A stretch of DNA of 64,000 bases, taken from Pseudomonas fluorescens (GTDB lineage Bacteria > Pseudomonadota > Gammaproteobacteria > Pseudomonadales > Pseudomonadaceae). Each line of letters opens with the position of its first letter. Position 1 is the first letter of the stretch. Both the position numbers and the translations under genes were made by a program. Below, one piece after another: positions 43,600 to 52,865 of this stretch. The DNA is taken from contig NZ_CABVHK010000007.1 in NCBI RefSeq assembly GCF_902497785.1, positions 124,001 to 188,000 on the forward strand, written 5' to 3'. The notes beneath the pieces are model-generated. The model had not been told where the DNA came from and ran no database searches. It worked only from the letters and a program-made list of their open reading frames with translations.

Positions 43600-45027
43600 A
43601 TGCCCAACCGTCCACCTCTCGACGCTGTTACCGCCCGCTGGGTGCCGTGGGTCGTTGCCATTGCCTTCTTCATGCAATCGCTCGACGGCACGATCCTCAA
43701 CACCGCGCTGCCGGCCATGGCCCGCGACCTGGCGGAAAACCCGCTGCGCATGCAGGGCGTGATCATTGCCTACATGCTCACCGTCGCCCTGCTGATCCCC
43801 GCTTCGGGCTGGATCGCCGACCGTTTCGGCACCAAGAAAATCTTCTTCGGCGCGATCCTTTTGTTCAGCCTCGGCTCGTTGCTCTGCGCCCTTTCGAGCA
43901 CCCTGAGCACGCTGATCGGCGCCCGAGTGATCCAGGGCCTGGGCGGTGCGTTGATGCTGCCCGTCGGGCGACTGGTGGTACTGCGCGCCTACCCGCGTTC
44001 GGAACTGGTGCGGATCATGGGCTTCATCACCATTCCCGGTCTGCTCGGCCCGTTGCTCGGCCCGACCATGGGCGGCTGGATGGTCGAATACCTGACCTGG
44101 CACTGGATCTTCCTGATCAACCTGCCGGTCGGCGCCATCGGTTGCTATGCCGTGTGGAGATTCATTCCCGATCTGCGCGGCACCGAGCGCACGCGCTTCG
44201 ACAGCCTGGGCTTTTTGCTGTTTGGCGCGGCGATGATCCTGATCACCATCGCCATGGAAGGTCTCGGCGAATTGCACCTGCCGCACTTGCGGGTGATGTT
44301 GCTGCTGTTCGGCGGCATGGCGTGCCTGGCGGCATATTGGCTGCGGGCCGGGCACATCGATAACCCGCTGTTTGCGCCGTCGCTGTTCAAGACCCGGACT
44401 TTTGCCGTGGGCATTCTCGGCAACCTGTTTGCCCGTCTGGGCAGTGGCGCGCTGCCGTTTCTCGTACCGTTGCTGCTGCAAGTGGCGCTGGGGTATTCGC
44501 CGTCCCAAGCCGGCATGAGCATGTTGCCGCTGGCGGCGGCGGCGATGGTCGCCAAGTCGGTGGCGCGACCGCTGATCGAGCGCCTGGGTTATCGCATCGT
44601 GCTCACCGGCAACACCCTGGCGCTGGGCCTGATGCTGGCGAGCATGGGCCTGGTCAGCGAGCAGACACCGTACTGGCTGCTGTTGGGAATGCTGGCGATT
44701 CTCGGCGCGATCAACTCGTTGCAGTTCACCGCGATGAACACCGTGACCCTGATCGACCTCGACGACGCCAGCGCCAGCAGTGGCAACAGCCTGCTGTCGG
44801 TGGTTGCGCAATTGTCCCTGAGTCTTGGCGTGGCCTGCGCTGGCGCCCTGCTTGGCGGCTTTACCGCAGAGGTCGGAAACGATGGTGTGGACACGGTTCT
44901 GGGCGCGTTTCAACTCACGTTTGTGACGGTCGGAATCATGGCGATGCTGGCCGCGACGATCTTTTCGCAGCTCTCACGGGAAGACGGACGGCGCGTCAAG
45001 CGTCCGGAACAACACATAGAGCCTTAG
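43600..45027 (+). CDS. MFS multidrug transporter, DHA2/MdtD type
   Basis: 475 residues with about 14 membrane segments, the DHA2 (EmrB/QacA) layout. Motif A is GWIADRFGTKKIF after helix 2, and motif C-like GLLGPLLGPTMGGWMVE follows in helix 5. N-terminal FFMQSLDGTILNTALPAMARDL carries the D-x-T-I-x-x-x-A-L-P signature. It probably exports drugs or metabolites by proton antiport. MdtD of enterobacteria is the closest named relative. Single-gene unit. Confidence 0.9.
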   Translation: MPNRPPLDAVTARWVPWVVAIAFFMQSLDGTILNTALPAMARDLAENPLRMQGVIIAYMLTVALLIPASGWIADRFGTKKIFFGAILLFSLGSLLCALSSTLSTLIGARVIQGLGGALMLPVGRLVVLRAYPRSELVRIMGFITIPGLLGPLLGPTMGGWMVEYLTWHWIFLINLPVGAIGCYAVWRFIPDLRGTERTRFDSLGFLLFGAAMILITIAMEGLGELHLPHLRVMLLLFGGMACLAAYWLRAGHIDNPLFAPSLFKTRTFAVGILGNLFARLGSGALPFLVPLLLQVALGYSPSQAGMSMLPLAAAAMVAKSVARPLIERLGYRIVLTGNTLALGLMLASMGLVSEQTPYWLLLGMLAILGAINSLQFTAMNTVTLIDLDDASASSGNSLLSVVAQLSLSLGVACAGALLGGFTAEVGNDGVDTVLGAFQLTFVTVGIMAMLAATIFSQLSREDGRRVKRPEQHIEP

Positions 45028-45084
45028 GGCGAATGGCCACCGGGCTGGTACACTGCGCGACATTTTGTTTTGCAGGCCAGTCCC

Positions 45085-46470
45085 GTGACCACCATCGCCA
45101 CCGCTTTTAATACTTTGCCGCTGTCCGCCGCCATGCTGGCTAACCTCGACTCCCTCGGTTATGCCCAGATGACGCCGATTCAGGCGCAAAGCTTGCCGGT
45201 GATCCTCAAGGGGATGGACCTGATCGCCCAGGCCAAGACCGGCAGCGGCAAGACCGCGGCCTTCGGTATCGGCCTGCTGAACCCGATCAACCCGCGCTTC
45301 TTCGGTTGCCAGGCACTGGTGATTTGCCCGACTCGCGAGCTGGCGGACCAGGTTGCCAAGGAAATCCGTCGACTGGCCCGTTCCGAAGACAACATCAAGG
45401 TTCTGACCTTGTGCGGCGGCGTGGCGTTCGGCCCGCAAATCGGCTCGCTGGAACATGGCGCGCACATCATCGTCGGCACTCCGGGGCGTATCCAGCAGCA
45501 CTTGCGCAAGGGTTCGCTGATCCTTCACGGCTTGAACACGCTGATCCTCGACGAAGCCGACCGCATGCTCGACATGGGTTTCTACGATTCCATCGAAGAA
45601 ATCATCGCCCAGTGCCCGGAACGTCGCCAGACCCTGCTGTTCTCCGCCACTTATCCGGTGGGCATCAAGCAGTTGGCTTCGAAGTTCATGCGTAACCCGC
45701 AGCAAGTCAAAGCCGAAGCGTTCCACGACGACACACAGATCGAGCAGCGCTTCTACGAGATTTCCCCCGACGAGCGCATGGAGGCCGTGGTCAAAGTCCT
45801 CGCGCATCACCGCCCGGCGTCCTGCGTCGCTTTCTGCTTCACCAAGCAGCAGGTTCAGGAAACCGTCGATCACCTGACGTCCAAAGGCATCTCCGCCGTC
45901 GGCCTGCATGGCGATCTGGAACAGCGTGATCGTGACCAGGTGCTGGCGATGTTCGCCAATCGCAGCACTTCGGTGCTGGTTGCCACCGACGTCGCCGCCC
46001 GCGGTCTGGACATTGATGCCCTGGACATGGTGCTCAACGTCGAGCTGGCCCGTGATTCGGAAATCCACATCCACCGTGTGGGCCGTACCGGTCGCGCCGG
46101 TGAGAAAGGCATTGCGATCAGCCTGGTGGCGCCATCCGAAGCGCACCGCGCCCAGGCCATCGAGCAGCTGCAGAAGTCGCCGTTGAGCTGGGATCAGCTG
46201 GACAACCTCAAGTCCCAGGGCGGCGGCCCGTTGCTGCCGGTGATGAGCACGTTGGTGATCGGCGCTGGCCGTAAAGACAAGGTGCGTCCGGGCGACATTC
46301 TTGGCGCACTGACCGGCGATGCCGGGATTCCGGGCGCCCAGGTTGGCAAGATCGCGATCTTCGACTTCCAGGCTTACGTGGCGGTTGAACGCGGGATCGC
46401 CAAACAGGCCTTGCAGCGCCTGAACGACGGCAAAATCAAAGGCCGCTCGTTGCGCGTGCGTATCCTGTAA
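45085..46470 (+). CDS. dbpA: ATP-dependent RNA helicase, 23S rRNA-specific
   Basis: 461 residues. DEAD-box motifs in order: Q region TPIQAQSLPV, AKTGSGKTAAFG (I), PTRELADQ (Ia), GTPGRIQQH (Ib), ILDEADRML (II), FSATYP (III), FCFTKQQVQ (IV), VATDVAARGLDI (V), HRVGRTGRAG (VI). The C-terminal domain (residues 385-461, GDILGALTGDAGIPGAQVGK) is the DbpA RNA-binding RRM that recognises helix 92 of 23S rRNA. GTG at 45085 (MTTIATAFNTLPLS) is preferred; an upstream TTG at 45070 is possible. Confidence 0.94.
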   Translation: MTTIATAFNTLPLSAAMLANLDSLGYAQMTPIQAQSLPVILKGMDLIAQAKTGSGKTAAFGIGLLNPINPRFFGCQALVICPTRELADQVAKEIRRLARSEDNIKVLTLCGGVAFGPQIGSLEHGAHIIVGTPGRIQQHLRKGSLILHGLNTLILDEADRMLDMGFYDSIEEIIAQCPERRQTLLFSATYPVGIKQLASKFMRNPQQVKAEAFHDDTQIEQRFYEISPDERMEAVVKVLAHHRPASCVAFCFTKQQVQETVDHLTSKGISAVGLHGDLEQRDRDQVLAMFANRSTSVLVATDVAARGLDIDALDMVLNVELARDSEIHIHRVGRTGRAGEKGIAISLVAPSEAHRAQAIEQLQKSPLSWDQLDNLKSQGGGPLLPVMSTLVIGAGRKDKVRPGDILGALTGDAGIPGAQVGKIAIFDFQAYVAVERGIAKQALQRLNDGKIKGRSLRVRIL

Positions 46471-46488
46471 GCACACCGCACACCCCCT

Positions 46489-46588
46489 GTAGGAGCTGTC
46501 GAGTAAAACGAGGCTGCGATCTTTTGACTTTAGATTTTTAAAGGCAAGATCAAAAGATCGCAGCCTCGTTTTACTCGACAGCTCCTAC
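46489..46588. repeat. REP palindrome, family A, extended-stem variant
   Basis: GTAGGAGCTGTCGAGTAAAA and its exact complement TTTTACTCGACAGCTCCTAC. The GTCGAGTAAAACGAGG insert replaces GCCGAAGG in both arms. Confidence 0.92.
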
Positions 46589-46615
46589 AGGCTTTTCTAT
46601 TCCGAGGACACCGTT

Positions 46616-47794
46616 TTGCGCTCTACCGAAGTCGTGATCATTGGCGCTGGCGCCGCAGGGTTGATGTGTGCGCTGACCGCCGCCGGGCGTGGGCGCAAGG
46701 TGATGTTGCTCGACCATGCGAACAAGGCCGGCAAGAAAATCCTGATGTCGGGCGGTGGCCGCTGCAATTTCACCAATATGTACAGCGAACCCGGTAATTT
46801 CCTCTCGCAAAACGAACACTTCTGCAAATCTGCACTGGCGCGCTACACCCAGTGGGATTTCATCGGCATGGTCGCCAAACACGGCGTGCCGTACCACGAG
46901 AAAAAGCTCGGCCAGCTGTTCTGCGATAACAAATCCAGCGACATCCTCGACATGCTGCTCAACGAGTGCGACCAAGTCGGTGTCAGCCTGCATCTGGACA
47001 CCTCGATCCAGACCATCGAGAAGCTGGAAAGCGGTTACCTGCTGGACACCACGCTGGGCCAGATCACCTGCCAATCGCTGGTCATCGCCACCGGCGGGCT
47101 ATCGATTCCGACCTTGGGCGCCAGCGGTTTCGGTTACCAGGTCGCCCGGCAGTTTGGCCATGACTTGCTGCCGACCCGCGCCGGCCTGGTGCCGTTCACC
47201 ATCACCGATCAGCTCAAAGAGCTGTGCACCGAGTTGTCCGGGACCTCGGTCGATTGCCTGGTGAGCTGCAACGAGCAGAGTTTCCGCGAGAACATCCTGT
47301 TCACCCACCGCGGCCTCAGCGGGCCGGCGATTTTGCAGATTTCTTCGTTCTGGGAATCCGGCGACACGGTTGAAATCAACCTGATGCCCGATCACGACGT
47401 GCCGGGCTGGCTGCAACAGCAGCAAGCCGAACGCCCGAACAGCGAGTTGAAAACCCTGCTCGGCGAGATCTTCACCAAGAAGATGGCCAACCTGCTGGCG
47501 GATAACTGGTTCGTCTCCAAACCGATGAAGCAATACACCCACGCTGAAATCGCCGACATCGCCGAGAAGCTGGCGAGCTGGAAAGTGGTGCCGGCCGGGA
47601 CCGAAGGGTATCGCACGGCGGAAGTGACATTGGGTGGCGTCGATACGCGTGAGGTGTCGTCCAAGACCATGGAATCCCTGAAAAGCCCGGGTCTGTATTT
47701 TGTCGGCGAAGTGCTTGATGTCACCGGCCACCTCGGCGGTTTCAACTTCCAGTGGGCCTGGGCTTCAGGTTACGCCGCCGCGCAGTACGTCTGA
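46616..47794 (+). CDS. HI0933/YhiN family flavoprotein
   Basis: 392 residues. The N-terminal FAD motif is VVIIGAGAAGLMCALTAAGRG, then HANKAGKKILMSGGGRCNFTN, the HI0933 signature; C-terminal DVTGHLGGFNFQWAWASGYAAA closes the FAD fold. It is a predicted NAD(P)/FAD-dependent oxidoreductase of unknown substrate. The start is a TTG at 46616 preceded by GAGGA; no ATG fits before the FAD motif. It lies between two extended-stem REP elements. Confidence 0.9.
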   Translation: MRSTEVVIIGAGAAGLMCALTAAGRGRKVMLLDHANKAGKKILMSGGGRCNFTNMYSEPGNFLSQNEHFCKSALARYTQWDFIGMVAKHGVPYHEKKLGQLFCDNKSSDILDMLLNECDQVGVSLHLDTSIQTIEKLESGYLLDTTLGQITCQSLVIATGGLSIPTLGASGFGYQVARQFGHDLLPTRAGLVPFTITDQLKELCTELSGTSVDCLVSCNEQSFRENILFTHRGLSGPAILQISSFWESGDTVEINLMPDHDVPGWLQQQQAERPNSELKTLLGEIFTKKMANLLADNWFVSKPMKQYTHAEIADIAEKLASWKVVPAGTEGYRTAEVTLGGVDTREVSSKTMESLKSPGLYFVGEVLDVTGHLGGFNFQWAWASGYAAAQYV

Positions 47795-47842
47795 CACCAT
47801 CGCCCCCTGATCAACCGCCCCGACCTGATCACTCTGTTCCCC

Positions 47843-47935
47843 GTAGGAGCTGTCGAGTGAAACGAGGCTGCGATCTTTTGATCTTAAAAAACAAAGTCAA
47901 AAGATCGCAGCCTCGTTTCACTCGACAGCTCCTAC
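47843..47935. repeat. REP palindrome, family A, extended-stem variant
   Basis: GTAGGAGCTGTCGAGTGAAA and TTTCACTCGACAGCTCCTAC; both arms carry the same G for A change relative to the copy at 46489. Confidence 0.92.
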
Positions 47936-48074
47936 AGGGGGATTGCATTTCAAATGCTGGAATGGTTCGCACAGAGAAGGAACAGATTTTGCTGTCAGAT
48001 GTGATCGGCGCCATTGCGTCGGCGTCATTACTGGCTCAATTTAGCGTCATTGCCTCGGAAGGCCCTCGCACTTC

Positions 48075-50258
48075 ATGCCATCGACCCCATTCCATCAGTC
48101 ACTGCGTCGCCTCTGGGCGCTGGATAAATTCAGCTACAGCGTGCGGGTATTCATCGCCCTGACCGGCAGCATGGCGCTGTGTTGGTATCAGGATGAAATG
48201 GGGCTGCTGATCCCGTTGTTCCTCGGGATCATCGCCAGCGCCCTGGCCGAGACCGACGACAGTTGGCAGGGTCGCCTCAACTCGCTGGCCGTGACGCTGG
48301 TGTGCTTCAGCATTGCCGCCCTCTCTGTCGAACTGCTGTTCCCCTACCCCATCATTTTTGTCATTGCCCTGGCATTGGCGAGTTTCGGCCTGACCATGCT
48401 CGGCGCCCTCGGCGAACGCTATGGTGCGATTGCCTCGGCGACGCTGATTCTGTCGGTCTACACCATGATCGGCGTGGACCAGCGCGGCGGCGCGGTGACC
48501 GATTTCTGGCACGAGCCGCTGCTGCTGGTGGCTGGCGCGGCCTGGTACGGCGCGCTGTCGGTGTTGTGGCAGGCGATGTTTTCCAATCAACCGGTGCAGC
48601 AAAGTCTGGCGCGGTTATTCCGGGAGCTGGGGTTTTACCTGAAGCTGAAATCCTCGCTGTTCGAGCCGATCCGGCAGATGGACGTGGAGGCACGGCGCCT
48701 GGAACTGGCCCAGCAGAACGGGCGCGTGGTGGCGGCACTGAACGCGGCCAAGGAAATCATTCTGCACCGGGTGGGCAATGGTCGACCGGGCTCGAAAGTC
48801 AGCCGCTACCTCAAGCTTTACTTCCTTGCCCAGGATATCCACGAGCGCGCCAGTTCGTCGCACTACCCATACAACGCGCTGGCCGACGCCTTCTTCCACA
48901 GTGATGTGCTGTTCCGCTGTCAGCGCCTGTTACGCCAGCAAGGCAAAGCGTGCCGGGCGCTGGCGGAATCGATCCAGATGCGTCAGCCGTTCATCTATGA
49001 CGCCAGTTTCGCCGAAGCCCTGAGCGATCTGCACGCGTCCCTCGAACACCTGCGCGTGCAAAGCAACCCGGCCTGGCGCGGACTGCTGCGGTCATTGCGC
49101 GCACTGGCCGCCAACCTGGGCACGCTGGACCGTTTGCTCAGCGACGCGAGCAACCCCGACGCCCTCGCCGACGCCACCGACAGCAGCCTGCTCGACCGCT
49201 CACCGCGCAGCTTCAAGGATGTGTGGATTCGCTTGCGCACGCAGCTGACACCCACTTCGCTGCTGTTCCGTCATGCCCTGCGTTTGCCCCTGGCGTTGAG
49301 CATCGGCTACGGCATGGTGCATTTGATTCACCCGTCGCAAGGTTACTGGATCATCCTCACCACGCTGTTTGTGTGTCAGCCGAACTACGGCGCGACGCGG
49401 CGCAAACTCGGTCAGCGGATCATCGGCACCGCCATCGGCCTGACCGTCGCCTGGGCGTTGTTCGATCTGTTTCCCAATCCGCTGGTGCAGTCGTGTTTCG
49501 CCATCGCCGCCGGGGTGGTGTTCTTTATCAACCGCACCACCCGCTACACCCTGGCCACGGCCGCGATCACCTTGATGGTGCTGTTCTGCTTCAATCAGGT
49601 CGGCGACGGTTACGGGCTATTCCTGCCGCGGCTGTTCGATACCCTGCTTGGCAGCCTGATTGCCGGGCTCGCGGTGTTCCTGTTCCTGCCGGACTGGCAG
49701 GGCCGTCGCCTGAACAAAGTGCTGGCCAATACCCTCACTTGCAACAGCATTTACCTGCGCCAGATCATGCAGCAATACGCCGCCGGCAAAAGCGATGACC
49801 TGGCTTATCGCCTGGCCCGCCGCAACGCGCACAACGCCGATGCGGCGCTGTCGACCACGCTGGCCAACATGCTGATGGAGCCCGGGCATTTCCGCAAAGA
49901 GGCGGATGTCGGCTTCCGCTTCCTGGTGCTGTCGCACACCTTGCTCAGCTATCTGTCAGGCCTGGGCGCGCACCGCGAAACCCAGCTGCCGGCGGACGTG
50001 CGTGAACACCTGATCGAGGGCGCCGGGGTGAAGTTGGCGGCCAGTATCGATGAGATCGCCCAAGGGCTGGCGAGCAAGCTGCCGATTGCAATTCAAAGCG
50101 ATGAGGAAGAAGCGCTGGCCAACGAGCTGGAACAGATGCCGGACGAGATCGATGAAGGTCAGCGATTGGTGCAGACGCAGTTAGCGTTGATCTGCCGGCA
50201 GTTGGGACCGTTGCGCACGCTGGCGGCGCATCTCATCAAGGACACCCGCGAGGTCTGA
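48075..50258 (+). CDS. yccS: YccS-like FUSC family membrane protein
   Basis: 727 residues. Two membrane blocks of about five segments each (residues 22-165 and 395-540) flank soluble helical regions, the YccS/YhfK architecture. The second block contains SQGYWIILTTLFVCQPNYGATRRKLGQRIIGTAIG, split here as the FUSC signature VCQPNYGATRRKLGQR. The family includes aromatic-acid and aluminium-resistance efflux proteins; the substrate is not known. It appears monocistronic, followed by a REP. Confidence 0.88.
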   Translation: MPSTPFHQSLRRLWALDKFSYSVRVFIALTGSMALCWYQDEMGLLIPLFLGIIASALAETDDSWQGRLNSLAVTLVCFSIAALSVELLFPYPIIFVIALALASFGLTMLGALGERYGAIASATLILSVYTMIGVDQRGGAVTDFWHEPLLLVAGAAWYGALSVLWQAMFSNQPVQQSLARLFRELGFYLKLKSSLFEPIRQMDVEARRLELAQQNGRVVAALNAAKEIILHRVGNGRPGSKVSRYLKLYFLAQDIHERASSSHYPYNALADAFFHSDVLFRCQRLLRQQGKACRALAESIQMRQPFIYDASFAEALSDLHASLEHLRVQSNPAWRGLLRSLRALAANLGTLDRLLSDASNPDALADATDSSLLDRSPRSFKDVWIRLRTQLTPTSLLFRHALRLPLALSIGYGMVHLIHPSQGYWIILTTLFVCQPNYGATRRKLGQRIIGTAIGLTVAWALFDLFPNPLVQSCFAIAAGVVFFINRTTRYTLATAAITLMVLFCFNQVGDGYGLFLPRLFDTLLGSLIAGLAVFLFLPDWQGRRLNKVLANTLTCNSIYLRQIMQQYAAGKSDDLAYRLARRNAHNADAALSTTLANMLMEPGHFRKEADVGFRFLVLSHTLLSYLSGLGAHRETQLPADVREHLIEGAGVKLAASIDEIAQGLASKLPIAIQSDEEEALANELEQMPDEIDEGQRLVQTQLALICRQLGPLRTLAAHLIKDTREV

Positions 50259-50283
50259 GATGTGTAGTAGCTGGGGTGCCTCA

Positions 50284-50346
50284 TCGCGAGCAGGCTCGCT
50301 CCCACACTGGAATGCACTTCAAATGTGGGAGCGAGCCTGCTCGCGA
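50284..50346. repeat. REP palindrome, family B, tails outward
   Basis: TCGCGAGCAGGCTCGCTCCC and GGGAGCGAGCCTGCTCGCGA between convergent genes. Confidence 0.9.
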
Positions 50347-50372
50347 AGGGCCATCAGCCTCAACACAGAAAC

Positions 50373-51110
50373 TCACATCCCATGCTGCTTCAATAACCGC
50401 GCATAACTCCCATCCGCCTTCATCTCGGCAATCTCCCGATCAAAACCGGCGACGATCTGTTCATGCTGCGGATTTTTCAGGCTCACCAGAATGTGCAGGC
50501 TGTTCTCGCTCAACGGTTTGGGCAGGAACTCAACGGCATTGCGCACCTTGGCGGATTCACGGGCCAGGTAGTACCGCGCGACGTATTCATCCTCCAGCGT
50601 CAGCTTGACCCGGTCGGCGGCAACCATGCGCACGGCCATGGAGAAGCTATGCACCGGGACTTTCTGTAGCGAAGCATCCTCATCAAACACCGGCGAGTAG
50701 GCGTAACCGCGCACCACCGCAATCGGGTACATGTGCAATTGCTGCAGATTGTTGAATTCAATCGGCGCGTCCTTGCGCTTGAGGAAGCGCACGCGGTTGA
50801 CCAAGTATTCGCCGGAAAACTGGCCAAGCCTTGTGCGGTCTTCGGTGTACCAGGCGTTAACCAGCACATCGTAGCGGCCCTCGCCTATACCGAGCAGGGC
50901 GCGTGCCCAAGGCACCTGTTCAAAATCGCTGGCATAGCCGGCCCGGGCCAGCGCCGTGCTGACGATGTCAGTGGCCAACCCACCATTGACCAGCGTGGCG
51001 TCGGTAAAGGGCGGCCATAAATCGGCGACCAATCGCAACTTTTCCGCTGCCGCGCTCTGAGTCAGCAACAGCAATCCGATCAAGGCCAACGCTCGATGCA
51101 ATCGCAGCAT
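50373..51110 (-). CDS. Periplasmic solute-binding protein, family 3-like
   Basis: 245 residues with a signal peptide (MLRLHRALALIGLLLLTQSAAAEK, cleavage near 22), then a SBP_bac_3 fold: LRLVADLWPPFTDATLVNGGLATDIV, EQVPWARALLGIGEGRYDVLVN and a C-terminal FDREIAEMKADGSYARLLKQHG. No permease or ATPase gene is adjacent, so it is an orphan binding protein, as is common in Pseudomonas. The ligand is unknown; the family binds amino acids. Confidence 0.88.
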   Translation of the reverse strand: MLRLHRALALIGLLLLTQSAAAEKLRLVADLWPPFTDATLVNGGLATDIVSTALARAGYASDFEQVPWARALLGIGEGRYDVLVNAWYTEDRTRLGQFSGEYLVNRVRFLKRKDAPIEFNNLQQLHMYPIAVVRGYAYSPVFDEDASLQKVPVHSFSMAVRMVAADRVKLTLEDEYVARYYLARESAKVRNAVEFLPKPLSENSLHILVSLKNPQHEQIVAGFDREIAEMKADGSYARLLKQHGM

Positions 51111-51366
51111 GCTCGAAAATCCTTAGCGGGCGGGCGGCCCGACGTGTCTTCAGCCAAAACTCCAAGGCCCCGTACCGGCACAACCCAGGCACTAACACTA
51201 GCTCATCGACGCCACTGCACAGCGCTGCATCCCAGATTACACAAAGAAGACAACACCGCACGAAATGAATGATGGCATTTTGGCCTTTATCACAGATTTC
51301 TCCGCCATAAAGACTTCTGCGGTCGGGGCGCTTAGTATCGGAGCCACTGGATCAAGGAATGTGAAG

Positions 51367-51819
51367 ATGACAATCGATTGGGTCTGCAAACACCATAGCG
51401 ATCTGGGCAAAGAGCAGCTGTACGCTGTTTTGCAGTTGCGCGTGGAAGTGTTCGTCGTGGAACAGAAATGCGTCTATCAGGACGTGGACGGCCAGGATCT
51501 GGAAGGTGACACCTGCCATTTGATGGCGTGGGACGGGGATCGACTGGTCGCGTACCTGCGGTTGCTCGATCCTGAGTTACAGGGTGGCGACGTGGTGATC
51601 GGTCGGGTGATTACCGCAGCGGATTATCGCGGGAAAGGGTTGGGTCACGAGCTGATCGCCCAGGCGTTGAAGCAGGCGGAGAAGCGCTGGCCGGACGTGC
51701 CTGTTTATCTGTCGGCGCAGGCGCATTTGCAGGGCTATTACGGGCGGTATGGATTTGTGGTGGCGGGTGAGGAATATGTCGAGGATGGTATTCCACACAT
51801 TGGGATGCGTCGGTCTTGA
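51367..51819 (+). CDS. elaA: ElaA-like GNAT acetyltransferase
   Basis: 150 residues. ElaA signature LYAVLQLRVEVFVVEQKCVY-QDVDGQDLEGD near the N-terminus (two segments), the acetyl-CoA loop RVITAADYRGKGLGHELI, and the end YYGRYGFVVAGEEYVEDGIPH-IGM. Substrate unknown. The ATG at 51367 follows GTGAAG; upstream open sequence is promoter DNA. Divergent from the solute-binding protein gene by 256 bp. Confidence 0.92.
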   Translation: MTIDWVCKHHSDLGKEQLYAVLQLRVEVFVVEQKCVYQDVDGQDLEGDTCHLMAWDGDRLVAYLRLLDPELQGGDVVIGRVITAADYRGKGLGHELIAQALKQAEKRWPDVPVYLSAQAHLQGYYGRYGFVVAGEEYVEDGIPHIGMRRS

Positions 51820-51826
51820 GGGCCTC

Positions 51827-51919
51827 TTCGCGAGCAGGCTCGCTCCCACACTGGATCTCCTGTGAACTCACTTTTGTGAGCACCAGGGATCAACTGTGGG
51901 AGCGAGCCTGCTCGCGAAG
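51827..51919. repeat. REP palindrome, family B, tails outward
   Basis: TCGCGAGCAGGCTCGCTCCC and GGGAGCGAGCCTGCTCGCGA around a 50-bp spacer with a GAACTCACTTTTGTGAGC hairpin, between convergent genes. Confidence 0.9.
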
Positions 51920-51942
51920 CGTCCGACCAAACACCGCAGAAT

Positions 51943-52233
51943 CTAGGGATATTCCAACACCTGTTTGATCTGCGGCAAATGGCGCTCGATCCATCCCCGA
52001 TCAATCGCCCCCCACTCGCGAATCCGATAGCGGCCGGCGTGATTACGCGCACCCTCTTCCTGCTCGAACTCGCAAACAATGTCCAGATCCGCCAACGCCG
52101 CGATCGTGTCCTGAGCTGTGCGCCGGGGCATGCCAGTGGTTTCGGTCAACGCCGGGACACTGCTGGCCAACCCGCTGTCGATCAGATACGCCACGTACAA
52201 CCGGCGATAGAAGCTGCTCTTGGTTTTGCTCAC
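51943..52233 (-). CDS. Small winged-helix DNA-binding protein
   Basis: 96 residues, almost entirely one winged-helix domain: SFYRRLYVAYLIDSGLASSV, VPALTETTGMPRRTAQDTIA as the recognition-helix region, then a wing with GRYRIREWG. The start is GTG at 52233, with AAGGAAC upstream. No ligand domain is present, so it may act with a partner. The name of its target cannot be read from sequence. Confidence 0.78.
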   Translation of the reverse strand: MSKTKSSFYRRLYVAYLIDSGLASSVPALTETTGMPRRTAQDTIAALADLDIVCEFEQEEGARNHAGRYRIREWGAIDRGWIERHLPQIKQVLEYP

Positions 52234-52255
52234 GTCCCGTTCCTTGTCATTGGAA

Positions 52256-52330
52256 GATCAAAAGATCGCAGCCTTCGGCAGCTCCTACGCCGAAAGACGC
52301 TGTAGGAGCTGCCGAAGGCTGCGATCTTTT
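52256..52330. repeat. REP palindrome, family A, tails outward
   Basis: GATCAAAAGATCGCAGCCTT and AAGGCTGCGATCTTTTA; its right edge supplies the stop codon of the YgjP-like gene. Confidence 0.9.
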
Positions 52331-52820
52331 ATTGCATGTCCCGCCACGTCAGGTACACCCGCAAATCGAATTCGATCTGGTGATACCCCGGCAACATGTG
52401 TTCGCACAGTTTGTAGAACGCTTTGTTGTGATCCGATTCCTTGAAATGCGCCAGCTCATGCACCACGATCATTTTCAGGAATTCGGCGGGCGCTTCCTTG
52501 AACAATGAGGCCACGCGGATTTCTTTCTTGGCCTTGAGTTTGCCGCCCTGCACCCGGGAAATTGTGGTGTGCAGGCCGAGGGCGCGGTGGGTCAGGTCCA
52601 GGCGGTTGTCGAACAGCACCTTGTCGATGGCCGGGGCATTGCGCAGGTATTCCTGCTTGAGATCCAGCGCATAGGCGTACAGCGCCTTATCGCTCTGCAC
52701 GTCATGCTTTTGTGGATAACGCTGGCCCAGATAGTCGCCCAGCCGACCTTCGGTGATCAGCCGGCGCACCTGGTCCTGCAATGCAGCGGGATAGGCCTGG
52801 AGGAATTTCAACGCGGTCAT
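52329..52820 (-). CDS. YgjP-like zinc metalloprotease domain protein
   Basis: 163 residues, cytoplasmic. The zinc motif is VVHELAHFKESDHNKAF: H121-E122-x2-H125 and H131. This is the UPF0054/YgjP-WLM type of compact metallopeptidase, also seen in SprT-like enzymes. The preceding LGLHTTISRVQGGKLKAKKE-IRVASL is typical of YgjP. The substrate is unknown. The TAA stop lies at the very edge of a REP element. Confidence 0.86.
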   Translation of the reverse strand: MTALKFLQAYPAALQDQVRRLITEGRLGDYLGQRYPQKHDVQSDKALYAYALDLKQEYLRNAPAIDKVLFDNRLDLTHRALGLHTTISRVQGGKLKAKKEIRVASLFKEAPAEFLKMIVVHELAHFKESDHNKAFYKLCEHMLPGYHQIEFDLRVYLTWRDMQ

Positions 52821-52865
52821 CGGGGCGGCAACATCAGTGACGAAAAGGCCGCCAGTGTAGCGAAT

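Noticed and set aside
43453-44913. 486-codon minus-strand frame opposite the MFS gene
   Set aside because: Low-complexity Q/H/R-rich translation with no domain; shadow of the transporter.
45070-45084. TTG start for dbpA
   Set aside because: The GTG at 45085 begins the segment typical of Pseudomonas DbpA; the five extra codons add nothing conserved.
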